From Streptomyces phaeofaciens (GTDB taxonomy: Bacteria > Actinomycetota > Actinomycetes > Streptomycetales > Streptomycetaceae): a DNA stretch of 64,000 bases. Under the pieces are notes generated by a model. That model ran no database searches and had not been told where the DNA came from. It was given only the letters and a program-made list of their open reading frames with translations. Numbering within the stretch: position 1 is the first letter of the stretch; each line of letters starts with the position of its first letter. The DNA is taken from assembly GCF_014648915.1 (NCBI RefSeq), contig NZ_BMSA01000002.1, positions 620,001 through 684,000 of the forward strand. Direction: 5' to 3'. This document shows positions 11,501-19,534 of this stretch, piece after piece. The translations under genes and the position numbers were made by a program.

Positions 11501-12754
11501 ATGCGGAAGATACTCGTCGTCGGAGCCGGCCAGTCCGGACTCCAGCTCGCCCTCGGCCTCCAGTCGCACGGGTACGAGGTCACCCTGATGTCGAACCGGA
11601 CGGCGGACGAGATCCGTTCCGGCCGGGTCATGTCGACGCAGTGCATGTTCCACACGGCCCTGGAGCACGAACGCGATCTCCAGCTGAACTTCTGGGAGTC
11701 CCAGGCCCCGAAGATCCAGGGACTCGGCGTCTCGGTGGCCGCCCCCGGCTCGCACGACCCGGGCCCGACCCAGCGCGCGATCGACTGGCTGGGCCGGCTC
11801 GACGGCTTCGCGCAGTCCGTCGACCAGCGGGTGAAGATGGCCGGCTGGATGGAGACCTTCGCCCAGCGCGGCGGCCAGCTCGTCATCCACGGCGCGGCCG
11901 TCTCCGACCTCGACTACTTCGCCCGCGCCTACGACCTCGTCCTGGTCTCCGCGGGCAAGGGCGAACTGGTCTCCATGTTCGCCCGCGACCCCGAGCGCTC
12001 CCCCTACCGCGAGCCGCAGCGCGCGCTGGCCGTCTCCTACGTCCACGGGCTGGGCCCGCGCCCCGAGCACCCGGACACCGAGGCCGTCCGCTGCAACCTG
12101 GTCCCCGGCGTCGGCGAGCTGTTCGTCATGCCGACGCTCACCACGTCCGGCCGTGCCGACATCCTCTTCTGGGAGGGCATACCCGGCGGCCCGCTGGACG
12201 TCTTCAACGGCGTCAAGGACCCGGCGGAGCACCTCTCCCTGACCCTGGAACTCATGGAGCGGTTCACACCCTGGGAGTACGAGCGCGCCAGGAACGTCGA
12301 ACTGACGGACGCCGGCAGCACGCTGGCCGGCCGCTACGCGCCGACCGTCCGCAACCCCATCGGCCGGCTGCCCGGCGGCGGACTGGTCCTCGGCGTCGCG
12401 GACGTGGTCGTCGCCAACGACCCGATCACCGGACAGGGCTCCAACTCCGCCTCCAAGTGCGCGGCGGCCTACCTCGCGTCGATCCTGGAGCGCGGGGAGA
12501 AGGAGTTCGACGAGGAGTGGATGGGCGCCACCTTCGACCGGTACTGGGACACCGCGCAGCACGTCACCAAGTGGACCAACGCGATGCTGGCGCCGCCGCC
12601 GGAGCACATCGTGAACCTGCTGGGCGCGGCCGGCCAGCTGCCGCCCGTGGCCAATCGTTTCGCCAACGCCTTCAACGACCCGGCGGACTTCGAGAACTTC
12701 TTCTATGAGCCGGAGAAGACGGCCGCGTACCTGGGCTCGGTCACGGGCGCCTGA
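11501..12754 (+). CDS. StyA-type FAD-dependent monooxygenase
   Basis: A 417-residue flavoprotein resembling the epoxidase subunit of styrene monooxygenase. The start ATG at 11501 has a TTAGGAG site. The N-terminal dinucleotide-binding motif VVGAGQSGLQLALGL is intact, SGRVMSTQCMFHTALEHER matches the StyA substrate-binding family, and NDPITGQGSNSASKCA is the C-terminal FAD-binding segment. Such enzymes need reduced FAD from a separate reductase, and none is encoded nearby. Its position directly after cvnD suggests it is the enzymatic fifth member of the conservon, where other conservons often carry a cytochrome P450. Confidence 0.82.
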   Translation: MRKILVVGAGQSGLQLALGLQSHGYEVTLMSNRTADEIRSGRVMSTQCMFHTALEHERDLQLNFWESQAPKIQGLGVSVAAPGSHDPGPTQRAIDWLGRLDGFAQSVDQRVKMAGWMETFAQRGGQLVIHGAAVSDLDYFARAYDLVLVSAGKGELVSMFARDPERSPYREPQRALAVSYVHGLGPRPEHPDTEAVRCNLVPGVGELFVMPTLTTSGRADILFWEGIPGGPLDVFNGVKDPAEHLSLTLELMERFTPWEYERARNVELTDAGSTLAGRYAPTVRNPIGRLPGGGLVLGVADVVVANDPITGQGSNSASKCAAAYLASILERGEKEFDEEWMGATFDRYWDTAQHVTKWTNAMLAPPPEHIVNLLGAAGQLPPVANRFANAFNDPADFENFFYEPEKTAAYLGSVTGA

Positions 12755-12780
12755 CACTCTCCTGACCAGCGCTTTGACGG

Positions 12781-12840
12781 TCGTCTCTGGTCGTCTCTGG
12801 TCGTCATCGGTCGTCATCGGTCGTTGTGGGTCGCCCTCGG
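12781..12840. repeat. Decameric tandem repeat, six units
   Basis: Six consecutive 10 bp units of the form TCGTCNTNGG begin 27 bp after the monooxygenase stop. The first two are identical (TCGTCTCTGG), the next two are identical (TCGTCATCGG), and the last two are diverged. No protein-coding sense was found. Confidence 0.85.
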
Positions 12841-12891
12841 ACGGTCCCGGACGGCCCCCGACGGCCCCGCATCACCCATCAGCTGAGGGAC

Positions 12892-12920
12892 AGGCCCCTG
12901 GACACTGCGACTGGGGGCCT
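12892..12920. terminator. Hairpin between convergent genes
   Basis: Inverted repeat AGGCCCC ... GGGGCCT with a 14-base loop, between the monooxygenase and beta-helix genes. It can serve either strand. Confidence 0.55.
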
Positions 12921-12968
12921 CTTCGCTATGAGCCCCGCAGTTGTAGGGATGCGGGTGAGCTGGGTGGT

Positions 12969-13919
12969 TCAGCCTGTGCAGCCCAGGACACTTCCGGGCG
13001 GAGCACAGTTGTCCGGGGTGTTGTTGAGGACCACGGACCGGGCGAGGGCCACGGTGCCGTCGGCTTTGTAGATGCCGCCGCCACTGCCGGGGCCGCCCGT
13101 CGCGGTATTGCGTAGCACCGTGGAGCGGGTCACCGTCAGCGTGCCTCCGTTCCAGATGCCGCCACCGATGGTGGAGGTGTTGCTGTACACCGTGGAGCCG
13201 GAGACCGTCATCTCGCCCTGGTAGTTGAGGATGCCGCCGCCGTCACTCACTCTCGCGGTGTTGTGGTGCACCGCCGAGTTGATCAGCGCGACCGTTTGGC
13301 CGGCGAGATAGTTGAAGACGCCTCCGCCGTTGTCTCCGGAATTGCCGAACACGGTGGAGCCACGCACCGTGAGGAATCCGTTGTTGTTGATGCCGCCGCC
13401 GGCGCCGAGTGAGTAGTTGTCCCTCACCACGGAGCCGAGCACCGTCAGCGTGCCCAGGTTGTGGATGCCGCCACCCGCGCCTGAGGGCGCCGTGTTGTCT
13501 CTCACCGTGGAGCGGCTCACCGTCAGCGTGCCCTCGTTGTTGACGCCACCGCCGGAGGCCGCGGCGCTGCCATGGGTGAGGGTCAGGCTGTCCAAGAGAA
13601 CCTGGGCTCCGCTGCCGACCGTGACGGTGGAGCCTGCCTGGTTGCCGTCGAGCACCGTCCTGCCGACGCCCCTCAGGGTCAGGTCCTTGTCGATGGTGAA
13701 GGGGCCGGTGCAGGTTCCTCTCACCAGCAGGGTGTCTCCCGGCGAAGCGGCGGTGATGGCCGGCTGCAAGGCGCCGGGGTTGGCGTTGCAGTTCACCGCA
13801 GTCACCTGGGCAGCCGCGGCGGGGGCGACTCCGGTCACGCCGGCTGCCCCTGCCGCCACCGCTACCGTCGCCGACCGCACCCAGCGGCGCCGCAGGATCC
13901 TGACTACTTCGATGCGCAT
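12969..13919 (-). CDS. Secreted right-handed beta-helix repeat protein
   Basis: A 316-residue predicted exported protein. The ATG at 13919 has an AGGAGAA site. A signal peptide with arginines and an alanine-rich core runs to about residue 38 (PAAAAQ). The rest is made of about nine turns of a parallel beta-helix, recognised by recurring LTVxxSTVxxN and GGGIxN units of 20-25 residues. Similar proteins are called polymorphic outer-membrane-like or pectate-lyase-fold proteins; a binding or polysaccharide-related role is only inferred. Two Cys near each end (VNCN, NCAPP, LGCTG) may form disulfides. Confidence 0.75.
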   Translation of the reverse strand: MRIEVVRILRRRWVRSATVAVAAGAAGVTGVAPAAAAQVTAVNCNANPGALQPAITAASPGDTLLVRGTCTGPFTIDKDLTLRGVGRTVLDGNQAGSTVTVGSGAQVLLDSLTLTHGSAAASGGGVNNEGTLTVSRSTVRDNTAPSGAGGGIHNLGTLTVLGSVVRDNYSLGAGGGINNNGFLTVRGSTVFGNSGDNGGGVFNYLAGQTVALINSAVHHNTARVSDGGGILNYQGEMTVSGSTVYSNTSTIGGGIWNGGTLTVTRSTVLRNTATGGPGSGGGIYKADGTVALARSVVLNNTPDNCAPPGSVLGCTG

Positions 13920-14183
13920 CTGGCTTCTCCTGGCATTTCATTACGCATGTCCGGAAAAGGGGTACGCCCTCACGTCGTTCTCTCAGCGCGTCGTGAGCAC
14001 CCCGTGATCGCACATGTGGTGCCCTGGCCAGGCAGCGCAGTACCGGGGGCGAGCGCCCTGCGCTCCCAACAGTCCAACAAGCGCACCCATTCGGACTGCG
14101 TGGACCATTCGGGCTCGACCGAGGCGCCAGACGCATCTTCCTTCGGTCGCACGCCATCCCTGGTCCACGGGAACCCTCGGACC

Positions 14184-15413
14184 TCAACGCGGGAACCCCG
14201 CCGGGCGCGATCTGCGTTTCAGCAGGTCGGTGAATCCAGCCGGCGTCACCTTCGCCTTTGCCTTCGGCGTTGGCGTCGCCGTCGCCCTCGCCCCGGGATC
14301 CGGGCGGACCGCCCCCAGGACCGGGTTGGACGCGATCGGGGAGATCTTGACCTTCTCTCCCGTGCGCGGCGCCTGGACCACTGTCCCGTCGCCCAGGTAC
14401 ATCGCCACGTGCGTGGCCTCGGGGAAGTAGATCACCAGGTCGCCGGGGCGGAGTTCCTTCAGCGGGATTCTCCGCAGTCGTGCCCACTGCTCCTGGCTGG
14501 TGCGCGGGATCGGGGTGCCCGCGTGGATCCAGGCCTCGGAGGTCAGGCCCGAGCAGTCGTAGGACCGGGGGCCCTCCGCACCCCACTCGTACGGCTTCCC
14601 GATCTGGTCCACGGCGTACCGTACGGCGCGGTCGCCCTCCGGGGACGGCGGGCGGTCGTCGTCCAGGTCGCCGGTGGCCATGACGCGTTTCTGGGCCTCG
14701 TCGACATCGGCGCGTTCCCGTTCGGCGATCGCCGTGAGCTGGGCGGCGGTGAGGGAGGCGAGGAGCTTCTCGACGTCGTCGAGGCGGCGGCGGACGTCGT
14801 CGCGTTCCTTCTTGCGCCGCTGTGCGAGGGTGAGCTGGGCGTCGAGGGCGGCGCGGGCCTCGCGGGCCAGCGCGTCGGCCCGGCGTTCGCCGCCCTCCAG
14901 CCGGCCCACCGTGTCGGCCCGTTCCCGGGCCAGCCGGCCGATCACATGGCCCTGGTCGAGGGCGTGCTGCGGATCGCGGGCGAACAGCAGCCGGACGTAC
15001 GAGGAGATCTCGGTGGTGCCCTGGTACTGCTGGCGGGCCAGCCGGCCGGCCGCGCCGCGGCTCTCCTGGAGGGACAGCCGGGCCCGCGCCAGCGCGGTGT
15101 CCAGGCGGCCGGTCTCGGCCCGCCGCTCCTTCAGCTTCTCCTCGGTGGCGTTGTACGTCTCGGTGGCCCGCTCGGCCTCCCGGTACAGCCGCTGAAGGTC
15201 CGTCAGCAGGTCGGTCACGGACCGCTCGCCGGGGGGCGCCGGGTCCGGTGGAGCGGCCGCCCGCGGCCCGCCCGGATCCGGGGACGCGGCCGCCGGCGGT
15301 CCGGCCGGGTCCGGCTCCGGTACGGCCACGGCGGCCCCCGGGGCCAGGGCGACCTGGGTGGCCAGCGCCGCCGTCACCGCCGTACAGGCCAGCCGCAGGA
15401 GCCTTTCTGACAC
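14184..15413 (-). CDS. NlpC/P60-family cell-wall peptidase
   Basis: A 409-residue secreted peptidoglycan hydrolase. It starts at a GTG at 15413 behind an almost ideal GGAGGTGAT ribosome site. After a signal peptide (to about residue 30) and a proline-rich linker comes a long coiled coil (about 65-255), then the NlpC/P60 domain with catalytic Cys in YDCSGLT, His in ATHVAMYLG and the polar third residue in TVVQAPR. This domain cleaves peptide stems of peptidoglycan. The C-terminus is basic (KAKAKVT, RRSRPAG), which may aid wall binding. Confidence 0.9.
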   Translation of the reverse strand: MSERLLRLACTAVTAALATQVALAPGAAVAVPEPDPAGPPAAASPDPGGPRAAAPPDPAPPGERSVTDLLTDLQRLYREAERATETYNATEEKLKERRAETGRLDTALARARLSLQESRGAAGRLARQQYQGTTEISSYVRLLFARDPQHALDQGHVIGRLARERADTVGRLEGGERRADALAREARAALDAQLTLAQRRKKERDDVRRRLDDVEKLLASLTAAQLTAIAERERADVDEAQKRVMATGDLDDDRPPSPEGDRAVRYAVDQIGKPYEWGAEGPRSYDCSGLTSEAWIHAGTPIPRTSQEQWARLRRIPLKELRPGDLVIYFPEATHVAMYLGDGTVVQAPRTGEKVKISPIASNPVLGAVRPDPGARATATPTPKAKAKVTPAGFTDLLKRRSRPAGFPR

Positions 15414-15527
15414 GTCATCACCTCCGCCGCGGGGGAGGTGCCCGGGTGGCCGCTCCGTCCCGCAGGGCGAGCTTGGGGCGGGTGGGCGCGGTGCGCGCGC
15501 GGGCGTGCGCGGTTCGGCGCAACGAGG

Positions 15528-15833
15528 TCACCCGTCGGCGTCGTCCCGGCGCTCGTCCGGCGTGGGGGTTTCCGGTTTCGACCAAGGCCACTTCAGCCGG
15601 CCCCCGGCCCTGCCCGTGGGGTCGTACGCGTACTTCCAGCCCTGCTGGATGCCGAGCCGTCTGGTGTGGCCGCGCGGGACGCGCCGGTAGACCAGGACGG
15701 TGGGCGGGCCGCCGGCCGCGTCGGGGACGGGGATGCGGTACGTCTTCGGCGGGTGTCCGGTGGGGCCGACCAGGACGGGCAGGACGCGGCCGTCCATGGG
15801 CCCGCCCTCGAAGGGGGTGTCTTCGCTCTTCAC
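15528..15833 (-). CDS. Small hypothetical protein
   Basis: A likely 101-residue protein starting at the GTG at 15833, 15 bp after the TetR-gene stop. I do not recognise the family. It has a central segment reading RVLPVLVGPTGHPPKTYRIPV and VLVYRRVPRG and a charged, proline-rich C-terminus (PWSKPETPTPDERRDD). The beginning of the longer open frame is out of keeping with coding sequence, so this shorter start is chosen. It may be the third gene of the AurF-like/TetR transcription unit. Confidence 0.5.
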   Translation of the reverse strand: MKSEDTPFEGGPMDGRVLPVLVGPTGHPPKTYRIPVPDAAGGPPTVLVYRRVPRGHTRRLGIQQGWKYAYDPTGRAGGRLKWPWSKPETPTPDERRDDADG

Positions 15834-15847
15834 CGCACCAGTGTCGA

Positions 15848-16498
15848 TCAGGTCCGCGCGGCCAGCGCGCCCCGGACCACCTCGGCGGTCTGCGGGTCCC
15901 GGCGGGCGGTCACGGTGAGGAGCGCGACGAACTGCTCCACCAGCCAGTCCCGCAGTTCGCCGACGGGCGGATCCTTGTCCTCGTCGAGCCAGATCAGGGA
16001 GGCCGCCTCGACCGCCGTGATCCACATCCGGACGGTCATCCGCAGCCGGGGCCCGGGACCGTTGACCCCGAGGTGGCTGTAGATGTGCTCGGCGGCGGCC
16101 CGTCGTACGCCGTCCACGATGGCGGTGGTACGGGAGGTCTCCACCACGCTGCCGCCCTGGAGCAGGGCGCTGAAGCCGGCGTCGTGGCGGCCGACGAACG
16201 CGAGGTAGCGGTCGAGGGCGCGGCCGAGCCGGGGGAGGAGGGGGCCCTCGTGGGGTTCGTCGAAGCAGTGCCGCAGCTCCTCGGCGGCCGAGCGCAGCGC
16301 GGCCTCGTACAGCTGCTGCTTGCCGCCGGGGAAGTACCGGTAGACCAGCGGCCGGGAGACCCCGGCGGCCTCCGCGACATCGTCCAGCGAGACGTCCTCG
16401 GGGGCGCGGAGAGCGAAGAGGGAGAGCGCGGCCTCGAGCAGCTGGCTGCGGCGTTCCTCGACGCTGAGCCGACGGTAGGCGGGCACGGCGGGGGTCAT
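15848..16498 (-). CDS. TetR-family transcriptional regulator
   Basis: A 216-residue repressor-type protein. The ATG at 16498 is the last start that keeps the whole DNA-binding domain. The N-terminal helix-turn-helix is clear (LDDVAEAAGVSRPLVYRYF, residues about 42-60), and the C-terminal ligand domain is helical. It lies 62 bp downstream of the AurF-like gene on the same strand, so it probably regulates that gene and itself through the inverted repeat in the shared upstream region. Confidence 0.9.
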   Translation of the reverse strand: MTPAVPAYRRLSVEERRSQLLEAALSLFALRAPEDVSLDDVAEAAGVSRPLVYRYFPGGKQQLYEAALRSAAEELRHCFDEPHEGPLLPRLGRALDRYLAFVGRHDAGFSALLQGGSVVETSRTTAIVDGVRRAAAEHIYSHLGVNGPGPRLRMTVRMWITAVEAASLIWLDEDKDPPVGELRDWLVEQFVALLTVTARRDPQTAEVVRGALAART

Positions 16499-16560
16499 GA
16501 CGTGCAGCGTAATCGCCCCGCCCGCCGGGCGCGCCCGAGCCGGTGGTCCCGGGGGCGTCC

Positions 16561-17499
16561 TCAGGCCAGCAGCCCCGACGACTTCCACAGCCGCCGCCCG
16601 ACGCCCCGCAGCACCCCGATGTCGTCCAGGAAGTCCGTGAGCCGCTTGGAGCCGGTCTGCATGACCTCGCGGCGGTGTCCGCTGGCCTTCACCTGGGCCA
16701 GGGCCTCGCGCCTGTCCAGACCGACGTTCGTGTAGACCTCGGGGTTGACGAAGGCGACCGAGAAGACGCGGGCGAACTCGCCGGAGGTGATCCGGGTGAA
16801 CTCCTGCGACCACCTCGGGGCGGTCACCATCTGGCGGCGCAGCTCCTCACGGGCGTAGCGCACGTGCCGGGCCTCCTCCACGACATGGATCCGGGTGACG
16901 CCCCGGACCAGTGTCTGGACCCGCTCGTCGGGGAACGTCAGCCGCTGCATCCAGTCGAGGACCTCCTCGCCGAGCAGGGTCGCGGTGAACGAGCCCGGGG
17001 TGGTGGAGATCGTCTTGAAAACGCGGCCGAGCTGCTGGTGGGCGCGGCTCACCGGGTACCAGGGGGTGTCCCCGTGGGTGATCAGCCGGGCGAACATCTT
17101 GGAGTGGCGGCACTCGTCCTCTATCTCGGTCAGCGCGTACCGCACGTGAGCGCTCGTCGCCGCCTTGTCGTAGATGTGCCGGACGAGCAGCTGCATGAGG
17201 ATGAGTTCGAACCAGATCCCGAGCGAGGCGAGCGCGGCGGCCTCGTGCTGGGACAGCAGGATCCGCTGCTCCTCGCTCATCCGCTTCCACAGCGGGGTGT
17301 CGTAGAGCGACACCAGCTCCGGCGGCCAGAACCACTTGCCCTCCTCGAAGGGCGCGTCCCAGTCCAGTTCCTTGTCCGGGTCGAAGGAGTGCTTGGCGGA
17401 GGAGGCGAGCAGCCGCTCCGCCACCTGCTCCCGGTCCTTGAGCAGGCCCAGTGCGTCCCGCAGCCCTTCCAGTGCGTCGGCGTCCGTGAGGGTCGTCAT
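16561..17499 (-). CDS. AurF-like diiron oxygenase
   Basis: A 312-residue protein resembling the AurF family of non-haem diiron N-oxygenases. The start is the ATG at 17499; longer frames have no ribosome site. Iron-ligand motifs are QHEAAALASLGIWFE, EIEDECRHSKMF and VEEARHVRYAREE, which supply the repeated E and ExxH residues. The substrate is unknown; the lone enzyme with a TetR gene beside it looks like a housekeeping or stress enzyme rather than part of a biosynthetic cluster. A promoter with TTGACG lies just upstream. Confidence 0.8.
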   Translation of the reverse strand: MTTLTDADALEGLRDALGLLKDREQVAERLLASSAKHSFDPDKELDWDAPFEEGKWFWPPELVSLYDTPLWKRMSEEQRILLSQHEAAALASLGIWFELILMQLLVRHIYDKAATSAHVRYALTEIEDECRHSKMFARLITHGDTPWYPVSRAHQQLGRVFKTISTTPGSFTATLLGEEVLDWMQRLTFPDERVQTLVRGVTRIHVVEEARHVRYAREELRRQMVTAPRWSQEFTRITSGEFARVFSVAFVNPEVYTNVGLDRREALAQVKASGHRREVMQTGSKRLTDFLDDIGVLRGVGRRLWKSSGLLA

Positions 17500-17500
17500 G

Positions 17501-17540
17501 GCTCTTATGAGACTGCTTGTCAGCAAGAGCGTCAATCCCC
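17501..17540 (-). promoter_or_regulatory. Promoter and candidate TetR operator of the AurF-like gene
   Basis: Reading the minus strand, a TTGACG hexamer is followed by the inverted repeat GCTCTT-N18-AAGAGC (17501-17530), with an inner CTTG-N4-CAAG. The repeat overlaps the likely promoter and ends at the start codon, a typical place for TetR-type repression. Confidence 0.45.
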
Positions 17541-17679
17541 CTGCGGCAACTCGTCGTCCCGATGTCCGCACACCTGTTGCCCGCACACCAGTTGTCCGCG
17601 GGCCCGTTGTCCACCCGCCCGTCGCCGCACACGCGTGCGAGACTGGCCGGGTTGGGGGGAACGTCGGGGGGAGACGCGC

Positions 17680-18594
17680 GTGAGCACCGCATCCGCAACC
17701 GTCGAGCGCAGCGCCGCCGCACGCCGCAGCCTGGAGGGTCTCGCCCTCGGGGACGCCTTCGGCGAACGCTGGTTCCCGCTCTTCAGGCCACCACGGCAGG
17801 CGTACACGGAGATCCGCGCCCGCCGGATCCCGCCGGAACCGCACTGGTACTGGACCGACGACACCGCGATGGCCCTCGGCGTCCTCCGCGTCCTCGACCG
17901 GTACGGCGAGATACGGCGGACCGAACTGGCCCTCGCCCTCGCCCTCGGCCACGACGCCGACCCCGCCCGGGGCTACGGCCGCGGCATGCACGCCCTGCTG
18001 CCCCGGCTGCTCCGGGAACCCTCAGGATGGCCCGGGTTCAGCCGCGAGCTGTTCGGCGGCGAGGGCAGCCTCGGCAACGGCGCGGCGATGCGCGTGGCAC
18101 CCCTGGGCGCCTGGTTCCACGCCGACCTCGACCGGGTCGCCGAGCAGGCCGTCCGCTCCGCCGAGGTCACCCACGCCCACCCGGAGGGCATCGCCGGTGC
18201 GGTCGCCGTGGCCGTCGCCGCGGCGCTCTCCGCCCGGCGGGAGCAGAGCCTGGACGCGGTGGCCGCGCTCACCCCGGACAGCGCGGTCCGCGAGGGCCTC
18301 GCCCGTGCCGCCGCACTGCCCTTCACCACCGAGCCCTGGAAGGCGGCGGACCTCCTCGGCAGCGGCGGGCGGGTCCGTGCCGACGACACGGTCCCCTTCG
18401 CCCTCTGGTCCGCCGCCCGCCACCCCGACGACCTCGTCGCCGCCCTGTGGACCACGGCCGAGGGCTTCGGTGACGTCGACACCACCTGTGCGATCACCGG
18501 CGGTGTCGTGGCGGCCCGCGCCGGAGTCGAGGGCGTCCCGGCGGTCTGGCTGGAGCGGCGCGAGCCGCTGCCCGGGGCCGGACGGCCCGCGTGA
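17680..18594 (+). CDS. ADP-ribosylglycohydrolase (DraG-like)
   Basis: A 304-residue enzyme expected to remove ADP-ribose from proteins or small molecules. The GTG at 17680 has a GGGGGGAG site. The metal-binding motifs of the DraG family are present: LALGDAFGERW near residue 20, TDDTAMALG near residue 65, and the C-terminal GFGDVDTTCAITGG. It is divergent from the AurF-like gene and its stop overlaps the next small gene, so the two are translationally coupled. Confidence 0.85.
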   Translation: MSTASATVERSAAARRSLEGLALGDAFGERWFPLFRPPRQAYTEIRARRIPPEPHWYWTDDTAMALGVLRVLDRYGEIRRTELALALALGHDADPARGYGRGMHALLPRLLREPSGWPGFSRELFGGEGSLGNGAAMRVAPLGAWFHADLDRVAEQAVRSAEVTHAHPEGIAGAVAVAVAAALSARREQSLDAVAALTPDSAVREGLARAAALPFTTEPWKAADLLGSGGRVRADDTVPFALWSAARHPDDLVAALWTTAEGFGDVDTTCAITGGVVAARAGVEGVPAVWLERREPLPGAGRPA

Positions 18595-18887
18595 GGCCCG
18601 CCGACGGCCCGGTCCCGGGCCTGCGGGTGACCAACAGCGGCGAGGAACTCCTGGAACTGATCCTCGAACCGTACGGCAGCGACCACTGGATGCGGCCCGG
18701 CGAGACCTTCGTGATCTGGGCGCTCACGGCCGAGGACGTCGGTCTCTTCGAGGTGGCCCACGAGCCGGGCGCGATCACGGTGTGGGCCCCGTCGCACGCG
18801 TTCGTCGGCGACGAGGACGGCAACGAGATCGACTGCGGCCACCACCGCCCGCCCCCGTCCGGCCCGTTCCGGCTGAGACTTCCGTAG
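18591..18887 (+). CDS. Small hypothetical protein coupled to the glycohydrolase
   Basis: A 98-residue protein starting at a GTG that overlaps the glycohydrolase stop (GTGA). I do not recognise a named family. The sequence looks like a small all-beta domain (LELILEPYGSDHWMRPGE, FVIWAL, ITVWAP) with no membrane segment or signal peptide. The four-base overlap argues that it works with, or is made in proportion to, the glycohydrolase. Confidence 0.65.
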   Translation: MRPADGPVPGLRVTNSGEELLELILEPYGSDHWMRPGETFVIWALTAEDVGLFEVAHEPGAITVWAPSHAFVGDEDGNEIDCGHHRPPPSGPFRLRLP

Positions 18888-18891
18888 GCCA

Positions 18892-18969
18892 CCGGGCCGG
18901 GTCCGGCCCAGACCGAGCAGCCCAGTTCCTCCGGGCCGGGTCCGGTCTAGACGGAGCAGCCCAGTTCCT
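18892..18969. repeat. 39 bp tandem duplication at a gene end
   Basis: Two copies, 18892-18930 and 18931-18969, differ at only four positions. The second copy holds the last codons and stop of the DUF3291 gene; the first lies beyond the stop in the same reading frame and carries TGG where the gene has TAG. Confidence 0.9.
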
Positions 18970-19489
18970 CCGGCACCGCGAAGGAGACCGGCTCCGCGCC
19001 CTGCGGCGGGAAGGAGGTCCGCAGGGTGAAGGCGTACGGCGTCGGACCGTGCGCCCGCAGGTGGAGCAGGCGCGCCTCGGCCTCGGCGACCGTCGGCCGG
19101 TGCCCCGCCGGAACCCACCACAGGACCGCCATGGCCTCCCTCACCCGCTCGAACCACTCCCGCCGGCGGGAGAGCATCTCGCGGTGGCGCCCCTGGTACA
19201 TGTACGCGGTCAGGGCGTCGGTGTCCCGCCACACCGACATGTTGACGATCAGCCAGGAGTCGCCGAAGACCGGGATGTCGGTGGCGTCGCCCCCCTCCGA
19301 CTGGAGCCGCCACACATAACCGGGCGCGGCCTCCGCGTCCGCGTTCACCGGGTCGAGGGCGTCGACGAAGTCCTTCAACTCGGGTGAGTCCAACGGGAAC
19401 TTGAGGCGGGCGATGTTGACCTGGGCGAGTTCGGGGGCGGACGATGCGGGAGCGGATTCCGGGGCGTTTTCGTGCGCGGCTTCAGTCAT
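18947..19489 (-). CDS. DUF3291 family protein
   Basis: A 180-residue cytoplasmic protein of the DUF3291 family, which has a ferredoxin-like (dimeric alpha/beta barrel) fold. Family hallmarks are LAQVNIARLKFPLDS, the VWRLQSEGGDATDI segment, LIVNMSVW, and WWVPAGHRPTVAEAEARL. The first 20 residues are a variable Ala/Pro/Glu-rich leader. The function is unknown. The last codons and stop lie in a 39 bp unit that is tandemly duplicated downstream. Confidence 0.85.
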   Translation of the reverse strand: MTEAAHENAPESAPASSAPELAQVNIARLKFPLDSPELKDFVDALDPVNADAEAAPGYVWRLQSEGGDATDIPVFGDSWLIVNMSVWRDTDALTAYMYQGRHREMLSRRREWFERVREAMAVLWWVPAGHRPTVAEAEARLLHLRAHGPTPYAFTLRTSFPPQGAEPVSFAVPEELGCSV

Positions 19490-19534
19490 GCGCGCACCGT
19501 AGGACGCTCCTGTCCGCTTCGGAAACCCCCCGTC

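Noticed and set aside
12781..12840. CRISPR array
   Set aside because: The 10 bp units are contiguous with no spacers and no cas genes nearby.
13920..14183. Small minus-strand frames between the beta-helix and NlpC/P60 genes
   Set aside because: No ribosome sites, frameshifted overlaps and atypical composition.
15414..15527. c-di-AMP riboswitch before the NlpC/P60 gene
   Set aside because: The gap is only 114 bp and lacks recognisable ydaO-type structure.
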